From contig JAUZSJ010000051.1 in assembly GCA_030949555.1 (NCBI GenBank), positions 1 to 48,719 of the forward strand: DNA of 48,719 nucleotides. The letters are read 5' to 3'. Source of the DNA: Persephonella sp. (lineage in GTDB: Bacteria > Aquificota > Aquificia > Aquificales > Hydrogenothermaceae). The translations under genes were made by a program, and so were the position numbers. Below are positions 36,883 through 46,319 of the stretch, one piece after another. Under the pieces are notes generated by a model, which had not been told where the DNA came from, did no database searches, and was given only the letters and a program-made list of their open reading frames with translations. Numbering within the stretch: the first letter of the stretch is position 1; every line of letters starts with the position of its first letter.

Positions 36883-37542
36883 ATGATGAAGGTAGGTGTT
36901 TTACTTGCAGGGTGCGGAGTTTTTGATGGTGCTGAAATACACGAGGCAACACTGACTCTCTACTTTTTAGAGAGGGAAGGTGTGGAAATTGTGTGTATGG
37001 CTCCAGACATTCCTCAGAAGGAGGTCATAAACCATTTGAATGGGGAGAAGATGAACGAAACGCGGAATGTCCTTGTTGAGGCTGCGAGGATAGCGAGGGG
37101 AGACATAAAAAACATAAATGAGGTTTCTGCTGACGATATAGATGCTCTTATAATGCCAGGTGGATATGGTGTTGCCAAAAACTTTTCTAACTTCCTTGAA
37201 AAGGGAGCAGAGGCTGATGTTATACCAGAGGTGAAAAGACTGCTTGTTGAAATGTTCCAGAGAGGAAAGCCAATAGGTGCTGTATGTATATCTCCTGTTA
37301 TAGTTGCAGCGGCACTCCGGGAAGCAAAGGCCAGACTGACAATAGGAAGTGATGAGCAGGTGGCAAAAGCTATAGAAGCAATGGGACAACAGCACTTAGT
37401 ATGTCCAGTCTCAGAAGCTCTTGTAGATGAGGAGAACAAAATTGTTTCAACTCCTGCATATATGGAAGGGAAGACAATAAAAGATGTTGCAGAGGGTATT
37501 GAAAAATTAGTTAAAGAAGTTATCAGACTTGCAGGTAAGTAA
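36883..37542 (+). CDS. elbB: ElbB-like isoprenoid biosynthesis glyoxalase (DJ-1/PfpI family)
   Basis: 219 intact residues: VGVLLAGCGVFDGAEIHE at the N-terminus, IMPGGYGVAKN (residues near 90-100), and the nucleophile elbow GAVCISPVI. These are ElbB/ES1 marks within the DJ-1 superfamily. E. coli ElbB has glyoxalase activity in vitro; physiological role is unclear. Its stop overlaps the dcd ATG (TAATG), so translation is coupled. Confidence 0.88.
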   Translation: MMKVGVLLAGCGVFDGAEIHEATLTLYFLEREGVEIVCMAPDIPQKEVINHLNGEKMNETRNVLVEAARIARGDIKNINEVSADDIDALIMPGGYGVAKNFSNFLEKGAEADVIPEVKRLLVEMFQRGKPIGAVCISPVIVAAALREAKARLTIGSDEQVAKAIEAMGQQHLVCPVSEALVDEENKIVSTPAYMEGKTIKDVAEGIEKLVKEVIRLAGK

Positions 37543-38018
37543 TGATACTCAGAAAAGAGCAGATTAAGGAACTGTTAAAAATAGGCTCAATAGAGATTAA
37601 TCCCTTTGATGAGGAATCTCAGCTAAAGGTTTCTTCTGTTGATTTGAGACTCTTCTGACAGAGAGCTTATACGTACTCTGTAGAGCTGGAACCTGAGTTC
37701 CAGCTCCTTGACCCTAAAAACCCTTATCTTCAGACAATAGAAAGAAAATACATATCACCCCAGGGAATAGTTATTGAGCCTAAAAGGTTCATTCTCATTG
37801 AGACAGAAGAGTATATAAAGATTCCAGAAAATGTGTCTATCTTCTTGCAGCCAAAGTTCAGACTTGTGAAAATGGGAATCCAGCTCATCAACACAGGCTG
37901 GCTTGAGTGTGGATTTGAGGGAAACATAACATTATCTCTTTTTAACAGTAATGACCTCCCTGTCAGGCTTTACGCAGGAATGTCAGCTGTCCATATCTTC
38001 TTTGAAAAAACAGGATAG
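37542..38018 (+). CDS. dcd: dCTP deaminase/dUTPase family protein (frame broken)
   Basis: About 159 residues. N-terminal MILRKEQIKELL and VSSVDLRL (family motif SxDLRL), then an in-frame TGA after LRLF at 37656-37658, then SVELEPEFQLLDPKNPY, PQGIVIEPKRFILIETEEY, GIQLINTGWLECGFEGN and a VHIFF end. The family converts dCTP to dUTP, some members going to dUMP; this one would supply dUMP for thymidylate. The TGA lies in a messy 12-base stretch where several indels restore SDRAY, so it is probably an error. ATG overlaps the elbB stop. Confidence 0.82.
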
Positions 38019-38028
38019 GAGGTAGTTT

Positions 38029-39333
38029 TTGAAAGAGGTTAACATAGGAATAGTTGGTTATGGTGTTGTTGGAAATGGTGTTGCAAAAATAATTGAGGAA
38101 AAATCCGAACTACTTCAGAAGAAGTCAGGTATAAAAATAAATCTGAAGAAAGTTTTTACAAGAAACTGGAATAAGAAGTTTCCTTACCCTTTATCAGAGG
38201 AGAAGAAAGCTTACTCGCTGGAAGAAATTTTAGAAGACAGGGGTATACAGATAGTTGTTGAGCTTACAGGAGGAATAGATTTTCCATTTAAACTGATAAC
38301 AGATTCAATCAATAAGGGTAAGCATATAGTAACAGCAAATAAAGCTCTTCTCGCAGAAAAGGGAAGAGAAATCTTCTCTATAGCTGAGAAAAACAAAATA
38401 AGAATTGGCTTTGAGGCAGCAGTTGGAGGAGGTATACCTATAATCAGAGCATTAAGAGAAGGTCTTATTGCAAACAGAATAACAAATATTTATGGAATAC
38501 TTAACGGAACAACAAACTACATTCTCACAAAGATGTTTAAGGAGCACAGAGATTTCAGCTCTGTTCTGAAAGAAGCTCAGAAGTTAGGATATGCAGAAGC
38601 AGACCCAACACTTGATATAAATGGAACAGATGCTGCCCACAAAATAGCCATTTTAGCTTCTCTGTCTTATGGTGGTTTTATAGATTTTGACGGTGTTTAC
38701 ATAGAAGGAATTGAGAAGATAGACAGCCTTGATATAGACCTTGGAAGGGAACTGGGATATACGCTGAAACTTCTTGCTATAGCTAAAAGCCACAATGGAG
38801 AGGCTGAGGTTAGAGTTCATCCAACATTTATTCCTTCTGATCATCCCCTTGCAAAGGTTGATGGGGTTTTCAATGCGGTTATGGTTGAGGGAGATTCGGT
38901 AGGTGAGACTATGTTTTATGGAAAAGGGGCAGGAAGTCTTCCTACTGCAAGTGCTGTTGTAAGCGATATAGTGGATATTGCAAAAAGTATAGCTCTTGGT
39001 GTGGGAAGAGAGATAGAAGTCACCTCTATAAACTGGGAACACAGACAGCTCACACTGACAAAGGTGAAGGATTTTTATACACGATACTACGTGAGATTTA
39101 CTGTTCCGGACATTACAGGTGTTCTGGCAAAAGTAGCAGCTGTTTTTGCAAAACATAACATCAGTATTGCAGCTGTTATACAGAAAGAAAAGGTTCTTTC
39201 AATAGCAAGAAAAGCAGATGAAAAGATTGTTCCCCTCGTAATACTCACACATACAGCCTCAGAAAACAGCATACAGTCAGCCATCAGCGAGATAGAAAGT
39301 CAGGGTATAACAGCAGAAAAACAGTTATCGTAA
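38029..39333 (+). CDS. hom: Homoserine dehydrogenase with C-terminal ACT domain
   Basis: 434 intact residues. NIGIVGYGVVGNGVAKII (NADP site), FTRNW, TANKALLAEKG, FEAAVGGGIPIIRALREGL, NGTTNYILTKM, GYAEADPTLDINGTDAAHK (active-site Lys/Asp region) and a C-terminal ACT domain, VRFTVPDITGVLAKVAAVFAKHNISI, which suggests threonine feedback control. The start is TTG 38029-38031 behind AGGAGG. Completes a pathway step with thrB, which lies elsewhere in the window. Confidence 0.96.
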   Translation: MKEVNIGIVGYGVVGNGVAKIIEEKSELLQKKSGIKINLKKVFTRNWNKKFPYPLSEEKKAYSLEEILEDRGIQIVVELTGGIDFPFKLITDSINKGKHIVTANKALLAEKGREIFSIAEKNKIRIGFEAAVGGGIPIIRALREGLIANRITNIYGILNGTTNYILTKMFKEHRDFSSVLKEAQKLGYAEADPTLDINGTDAAHKIAILASLSYGGFIDFDGVYIEGIEKIDSLDIDLGRELGYTLKLLAIAKSHNGEAEVRVHPTFIPSDHPLAKVDGVFNAVMVEGDSVGETMFYGKGAGSLPTASAVVSDIVDIAKSIALGVGREIEVTSINWEHRQLTLTKVKDFYTRYYVRFTVPDITGVLAKVAAVFAKHNISIAAVIQKEKVLSIARKADEKIVPLVILTHTASENSIQSAISEIESQGITAEKQLS

Positions 39334-39352
39334 GGGTTGAAGATGAGGAAAG

Positions 39353-40815
39353 ATGAGAGTATCCAGTGTTAACAGTTTAAGGAGAAAAGCAGGGCTTATT
39401 CTTGCTCCTGTTGTAGCAGCTTTTATATATCTCCTACCCCTTGACCTGAACACAGACGCCCGTGCTGTTTTTTCTATTATGGGTTTCTGTCTTGTTTTCT
39501 GGCTGACAGAAGTAATTCCACTCTCAATGACAGCCCTCCTTGGAGTATCTATTGCCGTTGTGCTGGGAATAACAGATGTAAAGGAAGCATTCCTGAGTCT
39601 TGGACATCCCGTTATCCTGCTTTTTTATTGGCAGTTTTCTGATAGCCCAGTCAATGACCAAGCACGGTCTTGACAGGAGATTTGCTCTAAATCTTTTGTC
39701 AAAAGATTTTTTTCTGAAAAGTCCTATCAGACTTATTGCAGGTTTTTCCATTATATCCTTCCTGCTCTCTATGTGGGTCAGCAATACAGCAACAACTGCA
39801 ATGCTCCTTCCTCTTGTCCTTGGTATCATACATACTCTGAAAAAAAACAGATTAGCCAACACCGGTACGTTTGCTATTTTTGCTCTTCTGTCTGTTGCCT
39901 ATGCAGCTTCTATAGGAGGGGCAACAACTCTGATTGGAACACCAACAAATCTTATAGGCGCTGGATTTTTAAAAGATGCTGGTTATGATGTTAACTTTTA
40001 AAATGGTTTATTATGGCTTTTCCAATAACTGTTCCTCAGTTACGATGATCGAATGCTACTGTACATCAGGGTCTGCACTCTGGAGATTCTTCTCTTTTGA
40101 TGTAAGTAGAGTAAAAAGCATAATCTTAGAAGAAAAGAAGAAACTGCCGAGGATAAATACAGGAGAAAAAAACACACTTTTAATCTTCCTTTTAGCAGCA
40201 TTTTTCTGGGTTTTACCGGGACTTGCAAATCTACTGGGAAACCAGCAGATGTACATATTTCTAAAAACCCATATACCGGAAGCTATTGTGGGACTTGTAG
40301 CAGGAATTCTGCTGTTCCTTTTACCAGCGAGAAAAAATGAGGGAACATTAACAGTAAAGGACTTAAAAGAGTTAGACTGGGACACTGTCCTTCTTTTTGG
40401 AGGGGGAATTGCTCTCGGTAAGCTGATTATAAAGACAGGTCTTGCAGAATACATAGGTAAAAATGTTGCTGATTTTGTATCTCCAGAAAATGCTGTGTTG
40501 TTTATTATCGTTCTTGTTGTGTCCATGATACTTCTAACGGAGGTCAGTTCCAATACGGGCAACAAAGCCATAACGCTTGGGCAACCTATACTGATAGGTA
40601 TACTGAAAGAAATGACTGTGGAAATATTCTATCCTGTGTTCGGGATAATCATTGCTGCAAGCTTTGCTTTTATGCTTCCAATAGCAACCCCTCCAAATGC
40701 AATTATTTACGGCAGCAGGTATATTTCCATAGATAGGATGGTAAAGGTTGGCCTCTTTATGAACATTATAGGCTCGGTTATAATATCTACTTTCATAATA
40801 ATCTATATGAAGTGA
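39353..40815 (+). CDS. DASS/SLC13-family anion transporter (two or three frameshifts)
   Basis: About 487 residues, roughly 11 membrane segments. N-terminal LLPLDLNTDARAVFSIMGFCLVFWLTEVIPL, then VLGITDVKEAFLSLGHPVI (quoted in part), WVSNTATTAMLLPL (SNT motif), SIGGATTLIGTPTNLI and, after breaks near 39630, 39998 and 40090, the C-half with TVLLFGGGIALGKLI, EVSSNTGNKAI (second SNT-like motif) and PIATPPNAIIYG. Carries sulfate or dicarboxylates coupled to sodium; the substrate cannot be told from sequence. Start at 39353 chosen as the ATG giving the normal N-terminus. Confidence 0.85.
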
Positions 40816-40824
40816 GGTGAGTGA

Positions 40825-41258
40825 ATGGAAACGAAATGGGAGTTTTCTGCCGGTGGAGTCAGTTTACAGAAAGAAAGAAGATGGAGATCTGGAAATTCTT
40901 TTAATCAGGGTACAGAACAGATGGAGTTTCCCAAAGGGGAATATTGAAGGGGAGAACCAAAAGATAAAGCTGCACTGAGAGAAGTCAAAGAAGAGACGGG
41001 AGTAGATGCTGAAATTGTTGAGTATCTTGGAGAAGTAGACTACTGTACAGTATGGAACCTTGACAGGAATTCACAAGTTTGTTTACTACTACCTTATGAG
41101 ATACATCGGTGGAGAAATAACTCCACAAAAGGAAGAGATAGATGAGGCAAAATTTATTCCCCTCAAAAAGGTAGAAGAACTTCTCACCTATCCTACTGAC
41201 AGAAAAATATTTGAAAAGGGCTTTTAAAAGTCTCTTGGAAAAGATAGGTGAGGTTTGA
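40825..41258 (+). CDS. Nudix hydrolase, Ap4A-hydrolase-like (frameshifted)
   Basis: About 144 residues. Nudix box G-x5-E-x7-REVKEETG is complete after repair: GNIEGGEPKDKAALREVKEETGV, quoted as GEPKDKAALREVKEETGV. EFSAGGV starts the protein; RWSFPKG and DEAKFIPLKKVEEL are family-like. This pattern (SAGGV near the N-terminus, FPKG before the box) is that of diadenosine tetraphosphate hydrolases of Aquifex type, which clear Ap4A. Breaks lie near 40865, 40950 and 41060. Stop TGA 41256-41258 overlaps the next ATG. Confidence 0.8.
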
Positions 41259-42139
41259 TGTGTACCTGCTTGCAAAAACATTTTTTTAATTTTTCTGAGA
41301 AACTTGGCAGAGACGCTGCACTGAACTTGAGGCGAAAAAAAAATAGGTTCAACATTCTGGAGGTTAGGTTACAGGAAAAATGTGATACTGAAAAATTTAG
41401 ACATTGCCTTTCCTGAAAAAAAGAAATAAAATGGAGTGAAAAATAGGGAGAGTAATCTCTCCAGAGTATAGGAGAAGAACTCTCGTTGAGTTTCCAAGAA
41501 AATTCCTGATTACGTTCACAGTGGGGAGATAGACAAAATTTTTTTTATTGACGAGGGGGAAGATATACTGAAAGAAAAAGGAGGAAAGATTATTGTATCT
41601 GCCCATATTGGCAACTGGGAGATTGGAGGGGCAGGTATATCCAGAAAATATGGAAATTTAGTGAGCCTTGCTTACGGATGAAAAACAGGAAACTGAACAG
41701 TCTGATAACACAGATAAGAGAATCTTCAGGAATGGAAGATAATATTCCATGACCAGCCACTGAAGGATTTTCTAAAGGCATTAAAAGAAGGAATGACAAT
41801 TGTTTTTTTAGTTGACCAGAATGCCCTCAGGCACAGAGGGATTTTTGTAAATTTTTTTTCGCTTCCTGCGTCAACAGTTTCTTTTCCTGCAAAACTTTCA
41901 GCAAAGTATGGGTATCCAATAATATTTTCCTATCAGTATTTCGACTTTAAAACCAGAACATACAGGGGAATTGTAAAAAATTTGGAAACCTCAGACAGAA
42001 AAGATGTGAGAGAAGTATAGTTCAGGCATATACGGAAGAAGTTGAAAAAGCTGTCAGAAAACATCCTGAGCAGTACTTCTGGGTCCACAAAAGATGGAAA
42101 ACACGGCCAGAAGGAGAACCTGAAAATTTATATACTTAA
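41258..42139 (+). CDS. Lauroyl/lipid A acyltransferase (LpxL/HtrB-like), heavily frameshifted
   Basis: Inner-membrane acyltransferase that adds a secondary acyl chain to lipid A. Fragments in order: LKNLDIAFPEKK, the catalytic H-x4-E motif in SAHIGNWEIGG, RESSG, KALKEGMTIVFLVDQNA, HRGIFVNFF, SLPASTVSFPAKLSAKYG, and the C-terminal HPEQYFWVHKRWKTRPEGE. About 290 residues after joining. At least six indels within 880 bases make it the most broken gene in the window; whether it is real decay or poor data is not clear. Start GTG or ATG near 41258-41262 is uncertain. The window also holds hldD, so lipopolysaccharide is expected. Confidence 0.75.
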
Positions 42140-42179
42140 ATTCTTCTAATGCATATCAATATTCAGTTAGCATCTCTGG

Positions 42180-42185
42180 TATAAT
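42180..42185 (+). promoter_or_regulatory. hemL: Putative extended -10 of hemL
   Basis: TGG directly precedes TATAAT (42180-42185), 28 bases before the hemL ATG in a 73-base gap after the acyltransferase gene. An extended -10 of this kind can work with a weak -35. Confidence 0.5.
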
Positions 42186-42212
42186 TATTCAAAAAATGTA
42201 TTAGAGGAGAAG

Positions 42213-43496
42213 ATGAAAAAGGAAAACTCAGTAAAACTTTTTAAAGAAGCCCAGAAATATCTGGTAGGTGGAGTTAACTCTCCTGTTAGAGCCTTCAAAT
42301 CCATTGGTATGGAACCCCTGTTTATCCAGAAAGGTAAAGGAAGCAGAGTGTGGGATGCTGATGGAAACGAGTTTATTGATTATGTATTGTCATGGGGACC
42401 ATTAATTTTGGGACATGCCCACGACCAGATTATCAATGCTATAAAGCATATTTCAAACTATGGAACAAGCTTCGGAGCTCCAACAGAGATAGAGATAGAG
42501 ATGGCAAAAGCTGTCGTTGATGCCGTTCCTTCTGTAGAAATGGTCCGATTTGTAAATTCTGGAACAGAAGCCACAATGTCAGCAATAAGGCTGGCAAGGG
42601 GATACACAGGAAAGAAAAAATTATAAAGTTTGACGGATGTTATCACGGGCATGGAGACTCTCTTTTAGTTTCTGCAGGGTCTGGAGTGGCAACACCTGGT
42701 ATACCAGGAACACCTGGGTATTCCTGAAGAGTTAGCCCAGCTTACAATTGTTCTTCCCTACAACAATATTGAAGCTGTAGAGGAGGCGTTTAAGAAGCAT
42801 GGAAACGACATAGCCTGCGTGATAATAGAGCCTGTTGCTGGTAATATGGGTGTTGTAGCTCCATCTAAAGAGTATCACCAGAGATTAAGAGAGATAACAG
42901 AAGAGTATGGTGCTCTTCTTATATGGGATGAGGTTATGACAGGCTTCAGACTTTCTCTGGGAGGAGCTCAGGAACTTTATGGAATACAGCCTGACCTTAC
43001 GACAATGGGGAAAGTTATTGGAGCTGGACTACCTGTTGGAGCATACGGCGGAAAGAGAGAGATAATGATGCATGTTGCACCAGAAGGACCTGTTTATCAG
43101 GCAGGAACATTATCAGGAAATCCCCTTGCCATGGCAGCAGGACTTAAACAGCTTGAGATACTAAAAGATAAAAACCCCTATCCAGATTTAGACAGAAAAG
43201 GAGATAGATTAGAAAAAGGTATGAGAGAGCTGATAGATAAGTATGGAATAAAGGCGACAGTAAACAGGGTAGGGTCAATGATAACAATGTTCTTCACAGA
43301 CAAAGAGGTGAAAAACTTTGATGATGCAAAATCCTCAGACCTTGAACTGTTTAATAAATTTTATAAATTGATGCTGGATAAGGGTATATACCTTGCTCCA
43401 TCCCAGTTTGAGGCCTCTTTCCTCAGCACTGCCCACAGCGATGAGGATATTAACAGAACGCTAAATGCCATAGAAGACACATTTAAACAGCTTTGA
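42213..43496 (+). CDS. hemL: Glutamate-1-semialdehyde 2,1-aminomutase (two frameshifts)
   Basis: PLP enzyme making 5-aminolevulinate in the C5 haem pathway. About 427 residues: [95 protein letters not shown], the PLP Lys in [18 protein letters not shown], and [11 protein letters not shown]. Breaks lie near 42621 (A-run) and 42720. ATG 42213 behind GGAG. It heads hemL-NTF2-nrdR. Confidence 0.95.
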
Positions 43497-43505
43497 GGGG
43501 AGAAG

Positions 43506-43898
43506 ATGGGGAAATCTCCTGTTCAACAGAGGATAGACAGCTGGATAGACAGCTGGAATGAGCATAATTTAGACAGAATTATGGAAAATTATGCAGAAAC
43601 TGCAGAGCTGTTTGACCCAAAGATAAAGGAAGTGTACCCAGACCTGCTTACTTTAGAAGGTAGAGACAGCATAAAGAACTATTACAGTGTTGTCCTGAAG
43701 GTATTTCCACAGCTGAATATAAAACCCCTGGGACTGTGGATTAAAAATCATGTAGCCCTCCTTGAATACTACATATACACCTCTGAAGATGCAAAAATAG
43801 ACGTGATATCAAAGTTTTATCTGAATAAAGAAAACACAATTCAGGGACATTTCGTTTATTATGGATTGAGCTACAAAGAACTAAAGGAGGAACAGTAG
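43506..43898 (+). CDS. NTF2-like/SnoaL-like small protein
   Basis: 130 intact residues. IDSWIDSWNEHNLDRIMENYAETAELFDP at the N-terminus (helix then cone strands), GRDSIKNYYSVVLKVFPQL, and C-terminal strands around FVYYGLSYKEL fit the NTF2-like cone fold (SnoaL-2 group). Such folds bind small ligands or act as weak enzymes; nothing defines the ligand here. Nine bases after hemL, five before nrdR. Confidence 0.7.
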   Translation: MGKSPVQQRIDSWIDSWNEHNLDRIMENYAETAELFDPKIKEVYPDLLTLEGRDSIKNYYSVVLKVFPQLNIKPLGLWIKNHVALLEYYIYTSEDAKIDVISKFYLNKENTIQGHFVYYGLSYKELKEEQ

Positions 43899-43903
43899 TA
43901 TAG

Positions 43904-44363
43904 ATGAAATGTCCAAACTGTGGTTCCCTTAACGATAAGGTTGTTGATACCCGCCAGTCAAAAGACGGGACAGTTATAAGAAGAAGAAGGGAATGTCTTG
44001 ACTGTGGATTTAGATTTACCACATATGAGAGATATGAAGAGGAAAAGATTGTTGTTAAGAAAAAAAACGGAACAACAGAGCCTTTCAGCAAAGACAAAAT
44101 AGTCAGAGGTATAAGACTTGCCTCAAAAAAACAGACCCGTTTCTGAAAGACAGATGGTTCAGATTGCAGATGATATAGAAAAGTATCTCCTTGAGGAAGG
44201 TAAACTGGTTGTGGAAAGTACAGAGATAGGAGACCTTGTCCAGGAAAGATTGAAAAAGATTGATACTGTTGCTTACCTGAGATTTAAATCAGTTTATAAC
44301 GAGTTTAAAGACCTGAAAGATTTTGAAAGAGCATTAAAAGAGATAGAAGAGAGGGAAGAATAA
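43904..44363 (+). CDS. nrdR: NrdR transcriptional repressor of ribonucleotide reductase (one frameshift)
   Basis: 153 residues. N-terminal zinc ribbon MKCPNCGS...CLDCGFRFTTYERYE (Cys pairs at residues 3/6 and 31/34), then the ATP-cone domain beginning VVKKKNGTTEPFSKDKI. The frame breaks near 44130 at an A-run; the other frame continues with RPVSERQMVQIADDI, EIGDLVQERLKKID and AYLRFKSVYNEF, the normal NrdR end. It represses nrd genes through ATP/dATP binding. The stop is five bases from the convergent parB stop. Confidence 0.95.
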
Positions 44364-44368
44364 TCCCT

Positions 44369-45318
44369 CTACTCGTACTTTTCTATAATACTGTAGATTT
44401 CCCTCAGCTTTCTTTCAATCAGTTTTTCTATCTTTCTCTTCTCCTCTTCAGGCAGTTTTCTGTATATGGAAGAAAATCTTTTGTTAATCTCCCTGAAGCT
44501 GTCTTTAAATGGATTTTTTACTCTTTTTTCAGCTTCTTCCCCCAATATATCCTTTACTTTCCTTTCTACCTCTTTTTTAGTCAGGTTGTTTCTGACTATC
44601 TCTTCAATAAGGGCTTTCATTTTCTCTGGATAGTTTCTCAGCTTATTTACCTCTATGGCAAGGCTGTAGGACCAGCCGTGTTTTTTAATAGCTTCCTTTA
44701 TTTCAGATGCCACATTCAAAATTTTCAGTCTTTCTATAAATGTTCTGAGATTTGTTCCAGACAGCTTCTGCAGAGTTTTCTCTATAATCTGTCCTTCCCT
44801 TCTCTCTTCTTCTGTCAGACTTTTTATATTTCCTGATATGTAGTTGAAAATCTTTCTTGATATTTTAATCACCTCTTCTTTATCTTTTTTAGAACCAATG
44901 AAAGATACTCAAGCTGTGACATCAGTTTATCGTAGTCGTTCAGGTCTTCCCTCTGGGCATTTTCAGATATCATCAATGCAAGGGCAGTCTCCTCATCTAC
45001 ATCCAGTATTATTGCTGGAATTTTGTTCCTCTTCAGATATTCAAAGGCTTTTATCCTTATATATCCAATTATCCTTTCATAACTTCCATCAGAGAGCCTC
45101 CTTACCACTACAGGCTGGGCAAGCCCAAATGCCTTTATGTTTTCTGCCAGTTCAACAACTCTTTTAGGGTCCACATAACTTCTGTCATGGAATCGGGGAT
45201 TTTTTATTTTTGATATTTCTATCTCTTCAGGTTTAACTTCCTGAATAGTCTGAATAGCCTCTTTAACTTTTTTTGAGCTTTTTGTATCTAACACATCTTC
45301 AAATATCCCAATGTCCAT
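44369..45318 (-). CDS. parB: ParB-like partition protein (one frameshift)
   Basis: About 317 residues. The N-terminal ParB domain holds EIEISKIKNPRFHDRSYVD, ELAENIKAFGLAQPVVVRR, YERIIGYIRIKAFEYL and MISENAQREDLNDYDKL. After a one-base break in an A-run near 44890 (LVLKK to DKEEVIKISRKI) comes an HTH-containing region and charged coiled helices (TKKEVERKVKDIL, RKIEKLIERKL). The CTP-binding box is GYIRIKA in place of the usual GERR-x-A, a divergence typical of non-chromosomal or specialised ParBs. Directly downstream of parA, 12 bases apart. Confidence 0.8.
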
Positions 45319-45330
45319 TTTATTTTCCTC

Positions 45331-46182
45331 CTAAACAGTAATTTCAGAATGTATCAGCACTCTTCTGAGTATCTCATCTGTTATACTTTCAAGTGTAAGC
45401 AGAATATCCCTCTGGGCTTTTTTCTCATTTTCAATATACTTCCTTATGGAAACTCTTTTACCTGCTGCTTCTGCCCACGCTATCCTGTCTTTTATAGGTT
45501 CAAAAAACAGCTCCTGTGAAGCCACCTTTACAAAATCGTACCTGCTTAAAATGTCAGGGATTGTCTGCTTTAAAGAGTTTAAAACATCATTATGCTCTTT
45601 AAGTCTTGGTTTATATGCAACAGGAATAAATCCTAATATTGACAGCTGAAGTCTGAATGTCATTACTGCCTGAATAACAGTCTGAAGAGTTCCTACTAAA
45701 CCTGTAGAATCAACAAAGGTCAGTCTTGTGGGAATGAGGATGTAATCACTTGCTGCTATTGTTCCTACTGTTAAAGCTCCAGAATCTGCGGGAGAGTCTA
45801 TAAGAACAAAGTCATACTCTTCAGCAAATCCTTTTTTACCAAATCCTCCCCTTAAGAAATTAGAAAGAACCAGTTCCTTACCCATTCTTCCACTTTCTGC
45901 TTCTTCTCTAAGTCCCTGATTAGATGGTATGAGGTGGAGATTCTCATTAATCTCAACTGGCTCTACATCTTTACCACTGAATATTCCTGTAATGTCATGT
46001 TTTCCTCCAACAAATTCAGAAAGTCTGTTAAAGCCAAAAAGCATGGTCTGAGTACCCTGAGGGTCGTAATCTACTACCAGAACCCTGTACCCCCTCCTGA
46101 ACAGTTCATAGGAAAAAGCATTGGTCAGACTGCTTTTACCTGCACCACCTTTCTGATTTACAAAACCTATAATCTTTCCCAT
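45331..46182 (-). CDS. parA: ParA-family partition ATPase
   Basis: 283 intact residues. Deviant Walker A with the signature Lys, QKGGAGKSSL at 9-18; Walker A' VDYDPQG, and Walker B-like FVLIDSPADSG, then PTRLTFVDSTGLVGT and GFIPVAYKPR. An MinD/Soj-type ATPase, without an N-terminal HTH, so it probably does not bind its own operator. It lacks the close similarity to chromosomal Soj seen next to gidB; no gid or dnaA is here. Probably partitions DNA or another cargo. Upstream lie the TGTCTTAAA repeats. Confidence 0.88.
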   Translation of the reverse strand: MGKIIGFVNQKGGAGKSSLTNAFSYELFRRGYRVLVVDYDPQGTQTMLFGFNRLSEFVGGKHDITGIFSGKDVEPVEINENLHLIPSNQGLREEAESGRMGKELVLSNFLRGGFGKKGFAEEYDFVLIDSPADSGALTVGTIAASDYILIPTRLTFVDSTGLVGTLQTVIQAVMTFRLQLSILGFIPVAYKPRLKEHNDVLNSLKQTIPDILSRYDFVKVASQELFFEPIKDRIAWAEAAGKRVSIRKYIENEKKAQRDILLTLESITDEILRRVLIHSEITV

Positions 46183-46203
46183 CTTTATACCTCTTAAATT
46201 GAT

Positions 46204-46269
46204 TGTCTTAAAAACTGTTCGGAAAATTTTTTTATTTCTTTAATTTAAGACAGGAAACTGTCTTAAAAA
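46204..46269. promoter_or_regulatory. TGTCTTAAA repeats and palindrome between parA and the receiver-like gene
   Basis: TTTAAGACAG (46244-46253) and CTGTCTTAAA (46258-46267) form a perfect 10-bp-arm inverted repeat around GAAA. A third copy, TGTCTTAAAAA at 46204-46214, is identical over 11 bases to 46259-46269. The set lies in the 137-base gap between divergent parA and 46320, and the palindrome covers the probable -35 region of the plus-strand gene. It could be a parS-like site for ParB or an operator for both genes. Confidence 0.55.
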
Positions 46270-46276
46270 TTATGTG

Positions 46277-46282
46277 TATAAT
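46277..46282 (+). promoter_or_regulatory. Putative -10 element of the receiver-like gene
   Basis: TATAAT 38 bases before the ATG at 46320, downstream of the palindrome; no separate -35 is evident because that position falls in the palindrome. CAGGAGGGG gives a strong ribosome site before the ATG. Confidence 0.5.
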
Positions 46283-46319
46283 TATTATGAAATTTATATT
46301 TATATCTCAGGAGGGGATT

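Noticed and set aside
37656-37658. TGA in dcd as a selenocysteine codon
   Set aside because: The family has no cysteine or selenocysteine there and no SECIS-like hairpin follows; indels nearby explain it better.
44369-44872. Second half of parB as a separate hypothetical gene
   Set aside because: A one-base shift in an A-run joins it directly to the ParB N-terminal frame, and it has no ribosome site of its own.
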